11,460 bases of DNA from GCA-965745 sp046704525 (GTDB taxonomy: Archaea > Thermoplasmatota > Thermoplasmata > Thermoplasmatales > Thermoplasmataceae): NCBI GenBank assembly GCA_046704525.1, contig JBJKRS010000057.1:1-11460 (forward strand), written 5' to 3'. Each line of letters opens with the position of its first letter. Position 1 is the stretch's first letter. Made by a program: the position numbers and the translations under genes. Below, one piece after another: positions 1 to 5,873 of this stretch. The notes below the pieces were generated by a model, which worked only from the letters and a program-made list of their open reading frames with translations, was not told the origin of the DNA and did no database searches.

Positions 1-1
1 C

Positions 2-601
2 ATGGGGGCAGTCCTGACTTCTGAAGACAGTATTGCGCTCGTGGACGATGCATCAGTTTTCACGCCTCTGGAGTACACATTTGGCTTCAGAGGCCTCGGA
101 ATGTCCAGCATGGCAATGGAAAGGACACCGTTCAAGGTTCTGGCCGAAAGTGAAGGAAAGAACAAGCTTGAGGCTGTTTTGGACGGTTCAGACCTCGCGG
201 TTTCTGCTGTCGCCCTGGGCATTACATCGGGATGCCTTGCCAAGGGCCTGGATTACTCCAAAGTGAGGAAGACTTTCGGGCAGAGCCTCAGCAGTTATCA
301 GCCTGTAGCCTTCACCCTGTCCTCGCTCAAGGCAGAAGAGGAGATTCTCAGGAAGGTTCTTTACTCTGACGGGCTGGACGACCGTACAAAATTGATGGTG
401 AAGGTCAGATCCCTGGATTTGGCAAAGCGCGCATCGAAATATGCGCTCCAGGTCCACGGTGGATACGGGTATTTCGAGGATTTTGGCGTTGAAAAGTTCT
501 ACAGGGACAGCACAGCCCTCGCCAGCTTGTTCGGGCGGACTGTCCGTGACCTGGAAAGGCTTTCGGAAAAAGTGTTCGGGGACAGGGCAGGATTCCTTTA
601 A
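2..601 (+). CDS. Acyl-CoA dehydrogenase-like protein, C-terminal part (5' truncated by window)
   Basis: The visible 199 residues match the end of the middle beta domain and the C-terminal helical domain of acyl-CoA dehydrogenases, flavoproteins that oxidise acyl-CoA thioesters in the cytosol. Family landmarks are a GFRGLGMSS segment (about 28-36), RKTFGQSLSSYQ (89-100), matching the R..FG...Q flavin/dimer motif, and QVHGGYGYFEDFGVEKFYRD (150-169). Family members are about 380 residues long, so roughly 180 N-terminal residues should lie upstream; the ATG at position 2 is probably internal. Oddly, the region after YRD reads STALASLFGRT where the medium-chain enzyme has its catalytic Glu in YEGT, and the alternative helix-G Glu position appears to be Ser. 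Substrate use, or even dehydrogenase activity, is therefore uncertain. The stop codon overlaps the convergent membrane-protein gene. Confidence 0.85.
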   Translation: MGAVLTSEDSIALVDDASVFTPLEYTFGFRGLGMSSMAMERTPFKVLAESEGKNKLEAVLDGSDLAVSAVALGITSGCLAKGLDYSKVRKTFGQSLSSYQPVAFTLSSLKAEEEILRKVLYSDGLDDRTKLMVKVRSLDLAKRASKYALQVHGGYGYFEDFGVEKFYRDSTALASLFGRTVRDLERLSEKVFGDRAGFL

Positions 602-1074
602 GCCTGGGCCTCAGAGGGCTGTTCTATCGGCGCCTGGGGTTCCTCGGTTTCTTCCTCATCCTCGTACCTGTCTCTTGGACTCAGAACTGAGCCGCCTATG
701 AATCCTCCGATGGCCGGTACCACAATGGCGCTTATTGCCAGGTCCTTCACCAGTGCAATAGGCTGCATGGACATTGCAAGCTGAACTTTTCCAACGATAT
801 CCCCCACAAGGATGTTTGTACCCAGATAGGATGTGTAAGTGGTAAGGAGAGAGGGCGATACCAGTATGGTTAGCGCCATGAGAACTCCTGATACAATTGC
901 GCCTGCGACTATTGCCGCAACAAGTCCCCGGAGGGACCCCCTGACAATGAGGCCGGTGACTATTCCTGCAGAAAGCCAACCGTAGACGGGGAGCCACCCG
1001 AGTAATATGAAAGTCAGTATGCCGGCAACAACTCCCGCTGAAGCGCTGCCATACTCAAGATCTGATGATGACAT
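598..1074 (-). CDS. Small multi-pass membrane protein (DUF5518-like), acidic C-terminal tail
   Basis: This 158-residue protein has several hydrophobic, Gly/Ala-rich segments, roughly residues 12-32, 33-50, 50-73 and 110-132, so about four membrane helices are likely. The tail after SPRDRYEDEEETEEPQ is strongly acidic and Pro/Gln-rich and is probably cytosolic. Gly-rich stretches such as SAGIVTGLIVRGSLRGLVAA recall the archaeal DUF5518 group, but I cannot confirm membership and assign no function. The start is the only ATG that fits, because an in-frame stop lies immediately upstream. A TATA-like box sits about 30-34 bp upstream, so the leader would be very short. The gene ends tail to tail with the acyl-CoA dehydrogenase-like gene, their stop codons sharing TTAA. 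Confidence 0.7.
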   Translation of the reverse strand: MSSSDLEYGSASAGVVAGILTFILLGWLPVYGWLSAGIVTGLIVRGSLRGLVAAIVAGAIVSGVLMALTILVSPSLLTTYTSYLGTNILVGDIVGKVQLAMSMQPIALVKDLAISAIVVPAIGGFIGGSVLSPRDRYEDEEETEEPQAPIEQPSEAQA

Positions 1075-1082
1075 TTATCTTA

Positions 1083-1099
1083 CCCTGCTTAAGACAGGG
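1083..1099. repeat. Inverted repeat between TATA box and start of the membrane-protein gene
   Basis: CCCTG and CAGGG arms flank a CTTAAG core. The repeat lies between the presumed TATA box and the start codon at 1074, where a bound repressor could block initiation. It is short, so chance is possible. Confidence 0.3.
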
Positions 1100-1101
1100 G
1101 C

Positions 1102-1112
1102 AAAATATATAT
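1102..1112 (-). promoter_or_regulatory. TATA-like box for the membrane-protein gene
   Basis: On the minus strand this reads ATATATATTTT. Its centre is about 30-34 bp before the ATG at 1074, which would give a leaderless or few-nucleotide leader transcript. Confidence 0.5.
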
Positions 1113-1152
1113 TCTTTTGCATGGTGTGTCAGGTCTTGGCACGAAGTTTTTC

Positions 1153-1182
1153 AAAAAAAGTGGAGTGAGTTCACTTGAACTC
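1153..1182 (-). terminator. Terminator-like hairpin plus T7 tract after the amidohydrolase gene
   Basis: GAGTTC (1167-1172) and GAACTC (1177-1182) form a 6-bp stem with a 4-nt loop across the amidohydrolase stop codon. Eight bases further along the minus strand lies a run of seven T (1159-1153). Oligo-T tracts are the known core of archaeal intrinsic termination. Confidence 0.55.
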
Positions 1183-2361
1183 TTTTCCGTCGTGGAACAC
1201 TTTTACGATCTTGTCCGGATGCAGGGCAGATATGTCATCCACAGGGTTCCCCCTGACTATTGCAACATCTGCAATCTTGCCTGCCTTCAGCCTTCCCGTG
1301 TTGTTCAGTCCCAGACAGTCTGCAGCTGTGGACGTCCCGGCCTTAAGTGCCCCCAGATTCCCGAAATGTTCCGAGAGGAGCTTCATTTCAGTGTAATTCA
1401 TCCCGTGCGGGCTCTCCCTAGCTCCAACGAAGTCTGTCCCCGCCGCTATCATGAGTTTCTGCTCCTTGGCTATCTGCATCTCCTCGCTGAAATGGCGGTC
1501 AACTATTTTTGCCCTCTGGCTGCCAGACTCAGGCTTGTGTATCCAGTACACACTGAGGGTAGGAATGTAGTAGATTCCCCTGGACTTGATCAGCTTTGCT
1601 GTGTCCTCAGTCAGCTCAAGGCCATGCTCAATAGAGTCCACCCCTGCATTCGCGGCGTTCTTCAAGGCCTGTTCACCATATGCATGGGCGGTAACGTTAA
1701 CATATGCCCTGTGTGCCTCATCTACAATGGCTGAGAGCTCTTCGACCGTCAGGTGGGGTTTCCACTGCCCGGTCTGGCTCATTGTGCCTGAAGCATACAC
1801 CTTTATGGCCTCAGCGCCGTCCCTCATGCAAAGCCTGACTGCCTTCCTGCACTCCCATGGTGAATCGCAGTAGTAAGAATAGGATAGCTCGTGAGCCATA
1901 TGCAGAGGCAGCAGTTTGTAATCGTCGTTCCCTCCGGTCTGCGCAAGTGACTTTGCAGCGGATATTACTCTGGGGCCCTTGATATCCCCATCTCTCTCAG
2001 CCTTGCTTAAGTGCGTTCCAACTTTGCTTCCTAGATCCCTCACAGTGGTGAAACCAGCAGAAAGGAGATTCCACATATCTGGCACGCTCCTTATTGCAAC
2101 AGTCTCGGCGGGGGTTACGTTCCATTCAGGAAGATCCAGTGACCTGGAACCGAAGAAGTGCATGTGCACATCTATGAAACCAGGCGTAATTGTAGAACCC
2201 TCTACTTCCACTGTCCTGGCATCCTTGGGTTCTTCAACTGAGCCTCTCTCTCCGGCTGCCGATATTATGCCCGAAGCTGTGTCTATAACAACTTCGCCCT
2301 TCTCAAAAACTTCCTCACCATCGAAAAGTCTTCCCTTAAGAATTACTGATTTCTCTGGCAT
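1171..2361 (-). CDS. Metal-dependent amidohydrolase (imidazolonepropionase-like / Xaa-Pro dipeptidase-like)
   Basis: The protein has 396 residues counted from the ATG at 2361. It shows the amidohydrolase superfamily layout: an N-terminal beta segment (ILKGRLFDGEEV), then the metal-binding HxH in PGFIDVHMHF (His66, His68), the Lys that is normally carboxylated in EAIKVYASG (Lys187), His226 in TAHAYGE, His246 in IEHG and Asp310 in AAGTDFVG. All metal ligands are present, so it should be an active, probably binuclear cytosolic hydrolase. The closest named groups act on dipeptides or cyclic amides, and the substrate cannot be read from sequence. I prefer the internal ATG to an upstream one at 2463: a TATA-like TTTATC lies 25 bp before it, and the extra 34 residues do not resemble the family. 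The gene is probably its own leaderless unit, downstream of the MFS gene on the same strand. Confidence 0.85.
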   Translation of the reverse strand: MPEKSVILKGRLFDGEEVFEKGEVVIDTASGIISAAGERGSVEEPKDARTVEVEGSTITPGFIDVHMHFFGSRSLDLPEWNVTPAETVAIRSVPDMWNLLSAGFTTVRDLGSKVGTHLSKAERDGDIKGPRVISAAKSLAQTGGNDDYKLLPLHMAHELSYSYYCDSPWECRKAVRLCMRDGAEAIKVYASGTMSQTGQWKPHLTVEELSAIVDEAHRAYVNVTAHAYGEQALKNAANAGVDSIEHGLELTEDTAKLIKSRGIYYIPTLSVYWIHKPESGSQRAKIVDRHFSEEMQIAKEQKLMIAAGTDFVGARESPHGMNYTEMKLLSEHFGNLGALKAGTSTAADCLGLNNTGRLKAGKIADVAIVRGNPVDDISALHPDKIVKVFHDGKEFK

Positions 2362-2383
2362 AAGCGTAGAGTCATGCTTAGCA

Positions 2384-2389
2384 GATAAA
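2384..2389 (-). promoter_or_regulatory. TATA-like box for the amidohydrolase gene
   Basis: TTTATC on the minus strand is centred about 25 bp before the ATG at 2361. It predicts a leaderless transcript and supports that start over the upstream ATG. Confidence 0.5.
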
Positions 2390-2439
2390 CTTTGGGCGGA
2401 TTTTTTGACATGGCAGAATATGATATTTCTCCATGAGCC

Positions 2440-2474
2440 TTGAAAATGGCATCGGAGCTGCAAAGCGTGCCATT
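2440..2474 (-). terminator. Terminator-like hairpin after the MFS gene
   Basis: AATGGCA (2445-2451) and TGCCATT (2468-2474) form a 7-bp stem with a 16-nt loop beginning at the transporter stop codon. On the minus strand it is followed by TTTTCA. The large loop and short T run make this a moderate candidate. Confidence 0.35.
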
Positions 2475-3684
2475 ATCTTGCAGATGTTGCAGATCCCCTT
2501 TCCTGGTTTGCCCTGACCTCCCTGAATTTTGTTGCCAGATACAGGAGCACGAGGGATACTGCGATGAGGGCTGCAAGAACTAGGGTGGTTCGAAGGAGTG
2601 AAGAAGTGGTCAGATTCAGGGTGACCAGGGCGGCGCCAGCCACCCCGCCTATGAACTGCCCTGAGAACTGCATAGTGTTGTATATGCCGATATTCGCGCC
2701 GTAACTGTCGCTCCTGGATATTCTTGCCAGAAGAGGATAGAAGACGATCTCGTAGATGGAATAACCGGAAAAGAATATTGCCACACCGACGAAGAACCAG
2801 TTCCTGTCAGTTGTAAAGTGGGGCATGAAGAACACGACAGGGAAGCTGGCGAGCAGTACAAACAGTGATATGACAGAGAAAAGTGTAGTCCTTCCCCTGT
2901 CTGCAATGCCAGACGAGCCAACGGCGACGACTCCGCCTATGATTACTGTCCAGAGCAGGAGGGTCTCGTAACCCTGTGCTGTATAGGCGGTCTTCCCGTA
3001 TATAGGGAGATAGAAGAAGAAGGTAATCATGCAGAGGGACACCAGGAATCCTACGCCTCCCACCAGAACCGCCTTGAACTCTATAGTTCCGGCTCTCTTC
3101 CTCTGCTCCAGGCTCATTTCGGGCTTCCTGTACTTGACCTTCATCATTGGGAAAACCGCCAGAATTCCTAGTATGGCGGAGAGCAAGAAGAGGAAGGAGG
3201 GCCCAAAGACGGACGATATGAATGGCGACAGGACAAGACCAACCATGAAGGAGAACCCTATTGGAATGCCAAGCATTGCCATTGCTATGTTGCGTCTCTC
3301 AGGCGCCACACTCTCCTGAACCATTGCCATGCCGGATGATGTTATGGCACCGGCACCTGCTATAAGCCTGCCTGCAATCAGGCCATATATGCTGAAGGGG
3401 TGCCAGGCAATAAGATTCCCAATTATGTAAGGCACCATGCCCAGAATGATTACATTCTTTCTGCCGAACCTGTCAGAAAGGATTCCGAAGGGAGCCTGAA
3501 AAACTGCCATGGTGAGGCCGTAAGCACCTAAGGCGATTCCAATAAGAAGCGCAGAACTCGTAAAATGCTGGCCGTACGTTGTGAAAACAGGAAGCACCAG
3601 AAAAATACCGAACATCCTGAGTACTTCAAGGACAGCAACTGCCGAAATCATCTGCTTCTGGTTCCTGTCGAATGCCCGCATCAT
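2473..3684 (-). CDS. MFS transporter, YajR-like drug/solute efflux permease
   Basis: This 403-residue protein has the length and hydrophobicity of a 12-helix major facilitator. The motif A loop between helices 2 and 3 is clear as GILSDRFGRK (about 67-76), including the conserved Asp and Arg residues. The N-terminal half (GIFLVLPVFTTYG, then IGIALGAYGLTMAVFQAPFG) closely follows E. coli YajR, a proton-driven permease of unclear substrate. YajR's extra C-terminal ferredoxin-like domain is absent: the protein stops soon after helix 12 with a short basic, Ser-rich tail. Two adjacent ATG codons (3684 and 3681) could start it. A weak TATA-like TTAATAGG lies about 33 bp upstream. It is transcribed divergently from the ilv operon, so the 272-bp intergenic region may hold signals for both. 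Confidence 0.85.
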   Translation of the reverse strand: MMRAFDRNQKQMISAVAVLEVLRMFGIFLVLPVFTTYGQHFTSSALLIGIALGAYGLTMAVFQAPFGILSDRFGRKNVIILGMVPYIIGNLIAWHPFSIYGLIAGRLIAGAGAITSSGMAMVQESVAPERRNIAMAMLGIPIGFSFMVGLVLSPFISSVFGPSFLFLLSAILGILAVFPMMKVKYRKPEMSLEQRKRAGTIEFKAVLVGGVGFLVSLCMITFFFYLPIYGKTAYTAQGYETLLLWTVIIGGVVAVGSSGIADRGRTTLFSVISLFVLLASFPVVFFMPHFTTDRNWFFVGVAIFFSGYSIYEIVFYPLLARISRSDSYGANIGIYNTMQFSGQFIGGVAGAALVTLNLTTSSLLRTTLVLAALIAVSLVLLYLATKFREVRANQERGSATSAR

Positions 3685-3771
3685 GGTGCAAGACCCGGCA
3701 CATGATCGCGTATTCCTATTAATCGGTTCGCAAGAATTGCCGTGCTATATGGTATCTCCATGCACACCGTC

Positions 3772-3807
3772 ATTTGTCGAATGTGAGGTTCGGTAATCCG
3801 GACAAAT
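3772..3807. repeat. Inverted repeat ATTTGTC / GACAAAT overlapping the ilv promoter
   Basis: The 7-bp arms lie at 3772-3778 and 3801-3807, with centres 29 bp apart, close to three helical turns. The right arm covers the purine-rich BRE position just upstream of the TATA box. This fits a dimeric repressor site; no regulator is identified. Confidence 0.35.
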
Positions 3808-3816
3808 ATTTATATA
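3801..3816 (+). promoter_or_regulatory. BRE/TATA promoter of the ilv operon
   Basis: GACAAATA followed by TTTATATA (3809-3816) is a strong archaeal BRE/TATA pair. At the 26-28 bp spacing seen for other genes in this window, transcription should start near 3839-3840, leaving a leader of about 117 nt before ilvB. Confidence 0.65.
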
Positions 3817-3838
3817 CTACATGGTTCTGCTGACGGTA

Positions 3839-3913
3839 TTGAGTCTGAGACTGAGTAACACGGAGTTGAGAATTTCGAATTTTGCTGTTATTAGTATCAT
3901 TATTGGGCTCTAG
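3839..3913 (+). CDS. Candidate branched-chain amino acid leader peptide (24 aa)
   Basis: A short frame runs from a TTG at 3839, almost exactly where the promoter should start the RNA, to a TAG at 3911-3913. It encodes 24 residues, ten of them Leu, Ile or Val, and ends FAVISIIIGL. The same frame could start at an ATG at 3821 (30 residues, 15 branched-chain), but that ATG lies upstream of the predicted RNA start. Leader peptides of the E. coli ilvB and ilvGMEDA operons have comparable Val/Ile/Leu runs, and ribosome stalling at them controls attenuation. Here the stop codon directly abuts a hairpin, and the ilvB ribosome binding site follows. The peptide would act through its translation, not as a product. 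Function is inferred from composition and position; so short a frame could arise by chance. Confidence 0.42.
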   Translation: MSLRLSNTELRISNFAVISIIIGL

Positions 3914-3944
3914 GCACGCAGCCGAAGGTTGACGTGCGTTTCTT
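3914..3944 (+). promoter_or_regulatory. Attenuator-like hairpin in the ilv leader
   Basis: GCACG (3914-3918) pairs with CGTGC (3933-3937), and AGCC (3920-3923) with GGTT (3927-3930, one G-T pair), around a GAA loop; GTTTCTT follows. It starts at the base after the leader-peptide stop and ends 7 nt before the ilvB ribosome binding site. GGCT (3906-3909) could pair with AGCC instead, a weak competing structure. The U tract is short, so the hairpin may act on translation or pausing more than on termination. Confidence 0.45.
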
Positions 3945-3950
3945 GAGGTG
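3945..3950 (+). promoter_or_regulatory. Ribosome binding site deciding the ilvB start
   Basis: GAGGTG is complementary to the archaeal 16S 3' end and lies 6 nt before a TTG at 3957. A GTG at 3948 opens the same frame but falls inside this motif, so the TTG is preferred. Confidence 0.55.
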
Positions 3951-3956
3951 TGGTTT

Positions 3957-5669
3957 TTGAGAGGTGCTGAGCTTCTTGTTCAATCATTGTCCCGTCTCGG
4001 GGTTAGCACAGTCTTCGGGATACCTGGTGGTGCGAATCTGGCCATATACGAAGAGTTGTCCTCTTCAGGGATGAGGCACATTCTTGCACGGCACGAATGC
4101 AACGCGGTATTCATGGCCGACGGGTACGCCAGAGCATCCGGAAGTCCCGGAGTCTTCCTTGGCACATCAGGCCCGGGAGCAACAAATGCAATAACCGGAC
4201 TGGCGACTGCATTCACTGATTCATCCCCAGTCGTATGCCTCACTGGCCAGGTAGCGACATCATCCATGGGGAAGGATGCATTCCAGGAGGCCGACAGCTT
4301 CGACCTCATGGTCCCTGTGACCAAATGGAATTTCAAGCTTTCACATCCAACCAACATACCAAGGATCATGGAGAAGGCATTCGGCATAGCGACTTCAGGA
4401 CGCTTTGGCCCCGTGGCCATTGACATTCCCTCCGATGTTGCAACAGGAGAGGTTGATCTATCTGATGCCAGGCACTGGGAAGGCATGGAAGAAACAGAAA
4501 ATACAGACCTTTCTGACCTGCCGAGGGCAGTAAAGCTGATCAAGTCTTCCATAAGGCCAGTTATACTCGCCGGTGGAGGGGTCAGATGGTCATGCACAGG
4601 GGATCTTGTCATGAAACTGGCAGAGCTGATCGGAGCAGGAGTGGTAACCACCGTAATGGGAAAGGGCGGAATACCCGAAGACCACCCTCTTGCACTTGGA
4701 ACAGCTGGAATGCATGGCAGGCGTTCCTCACAGTATGCCCTGGACAATGCAGATCTTGTCATAGCTGTGGGGACAAGATTCAGCGACAGGACTACGGGAA
4801 AACCGGGAGCATTCCTCAAGAAGGCTTCCATCATACACATAGACATAGACGCAGCTGAGATAGGCAAAAACGTCCACGGTGTGGTTGGCCTTGCGGGCGA
4901 TTCGGGTGCAGTGATCAAAGCCCTGCTTGAGAATCTGACGGCATACCAGAAAAGCAGCACAGAATGGCCAGAAAAGGTTCAGGCCGTCAAGGCTTACTGC
5001 CAGTGCGATTTTGATTTGCCAGGGAGTCCCATCAAGCCGCAGAAGCTCGTAAGCGCAATATCGGCGTTGCTGCCAAATGACGCAATCCTGACGACTGATG
5101 TCGGGCAGCACCAGATGTTCGCCACCCATTTCTACGAAAACAGCGGCAGCAGGAGTTTCATCACTTCGGGGGGGCTTGGCACCATGGGTTTCGGCCTCCC
5201 TGCTGCCATAGGGGCCAAAGTTGCTTCACCAGACAGGAAGGTGATCTGCCTGGCCGGAGACGGTGGATTCCAGATGAGCTACGCAGAATTCATAACTGCC
5301 GTGGAGAACGACATCCAGGTAATGGCAATAGTCATGAACAACCAGAGCCTTGGAATGGTGAGGCAGTTCCAGAAACAGTTCTACCACAATAAGATCTACG
5401 CGGTGGATTACGCCAGATCCCCTGATTTTGCGAGGTTTGCAGAATCCATGGGGGGAGACGGGATCACCGTCGAGAAGCCCGATGAGATAGAAGATGCCAT
5501 AAAGCAGGGGCTCGGGAGCAAAGTTCCATTCATAGCGGATGTCAGGGTTGACGTTAACGAGGACGTGCTGCCCATGACACCGCCGTGGATGGGTGAAGAA
5601 GGCACTATATATGGAAGGTGCAAGTGGAGGGATTTGAAAGTTGAAAAACCTGAAAATATTGGCCAGTGA
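3957..5669 (+). CDS. ilvB: Acetolactate (acetohydroxyacid) synthase large, catalytic subunit
   Basis: This 570-residue ThDP- and FAD-dependent enzyme condenses two pyruvates to acetolactate, or pyruvate with 2-oxobutyrate to acetohydroxybutyrate, the first common step of branched-chain amino acid synthesis. The N-terminal PYR domain has FGIPGGAN, the catalytic Glu47 in ARHECNAVFMADGYARA, and GTSGPGATNAITGLATAF. The middle FAD-binding domain contains VGTRFSDRTTGKPG, diagnostic of the family. The C-terminal PP domain has TDVGQHQM, GGLGTMGFGLPAA and the GDGGF...NN cofactor/Mg site. At the position of E. coli AHAS II Trp464, which favours 2-oxobutyrate, it has Phe471 (LGMVRQFQKQFY). The start is TTG 3957, set by the GAGGTG site and by the alignment, Glu47 matching E. 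coli numbering. The next gene overlaps by 29 bp, indicating coupled translation. Confidence 0.95.
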   Translation: MRGAELLVQSLSRLGVSTVFGIPGGANLAIYEELSSSGMRHILARHECNAVFMADGYARASGSPGVFLGTSGPGATNAITGLATAFTDSSPVVCLTGQVATSSMGKDAFQEADSFDLMVPVTKWNFKLSHPTNIPRIMEKAFGIATSGRFGPVAIDIPSDVATGEVDLSDARHWEGMEETENTDLSDLPRAVKLIKSSIRPVILAGGGVRWSCTGDLVMKLAELIGAGVVTTVMGKGGIPEDHPLALGTAGMHGRRSSQYALDNADLVIAVGTRFSDRTTGKPGAFLKKASIIHIDIDAAEIGKNVHGVVGLAGDSGAVIKALLENLTAYQKSSTEWPEKVQAVKAYCQCDFDLPGSPIKPQKLVSAISALLPNDAILTTDVGQHQMFATHFYENSGSRSFITSGGLGTMGFGLPAAIGAKVASPDRKVICLAGDGGFQMSYAEFITAVENDIQVMAIVMNNQSLGMVRQFQKQFYHNKIYAVDYARSPDFARFAESMGGDGITVEKPDEIEDAIKQGLGSKVPFIADVRVDVNEDVLPMTPPWMGEEGTIYGRCKWRDLKVEKPENIGQ

Positions 5670-5868
5670 TGAAGAAGGTACGCTCCAGAGGACTATATTT
5701 GAGTTCAGCAGGAGGAACATATCCATAGGAAGGCTGCATTTCAGCAGGCAGAGCGATAGCGTCACCATGGACATAGGTGTGGAGGGTGAGGATGCTTTCA
5801 GGGTCCTCAAGCATCTCAACAGGATCTACGGAGTAAGGGAAGTCAGAATAGAGGACGGTTCGGAGTGA
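5641..5868 (+). CDS. ilvN: Acetolactate synthase small subunit, single ACT domain
   Basis: This 75-residue protein is a single ACT domain: EEGTLQRTIFEFSRRNISIGRLHF followed in pieces by DSVTMDIGVEGEDAFRVL and IYGVREVRIED. Small subunits activate the catalytic subunit and in many organisms carry the valine feedback site. Most IlvH/IlvN proteins are about 160 residues, while the valine-insensitive E. coli IlvM is similarly short, so this one lacks the usual C-terminal domain. Aligned with E. coli IlvH, the valine-site Gly14 is kept (Gly13), but Asn11 is Asp10 and Asn29 is Ser28. The TTG start at 5641 is forced by an upstream in-frame stop and has a GGAGGG site 9 nt before it. The gene overlaps ilvB by 29 bp, and its stop codon lies in the ilvC ribosome binding site. 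Confidence 0.85.
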   Translation: MKNLKILASDEEGTLQRTIFEFSRRNISIGRLHFSRQSDSVTMDIGVEGEDAFRVLKHLNRIYGVREVRIEDGSE

Positions 5869-5873
5869 GAAAC

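Noticed and set aside
1117..1734. Plus-strand open frame of 205 codons
   Set aside because: It is antisense to the amidohydrolase, including conserved segments, with a Cys-rich composition resembling no family.
2362..2463. N-terminal extension of the amidohydrolase to the ATG at 2463
   Set aside because: The 34 extra residues do not resemble the family, and a TATA-like box within this stretch predicts a start at 2361.
3948..3956. GTG at 3948 as the ilvB start
   Set aside because: It falls inside the GAGGTG ribosome binding site; the TTG at 3957 has correct spacing and fits the family N terminus. Not excluded experimentally.
3980..4960. Minus-strand open frame of 326 codons inside ilvB
   Set aside because: It lies antisense to a clearly conserved catalytic gene, has no family resemblance and lacks a promoter or ribosome binding site; it is a codon-bias shadow.
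5226..5819. Minus-strand open frame of 197 codons across ilvB and ilvN
   Set aside because: It is antisense to two well-supported genes and shows no recognisable motif.
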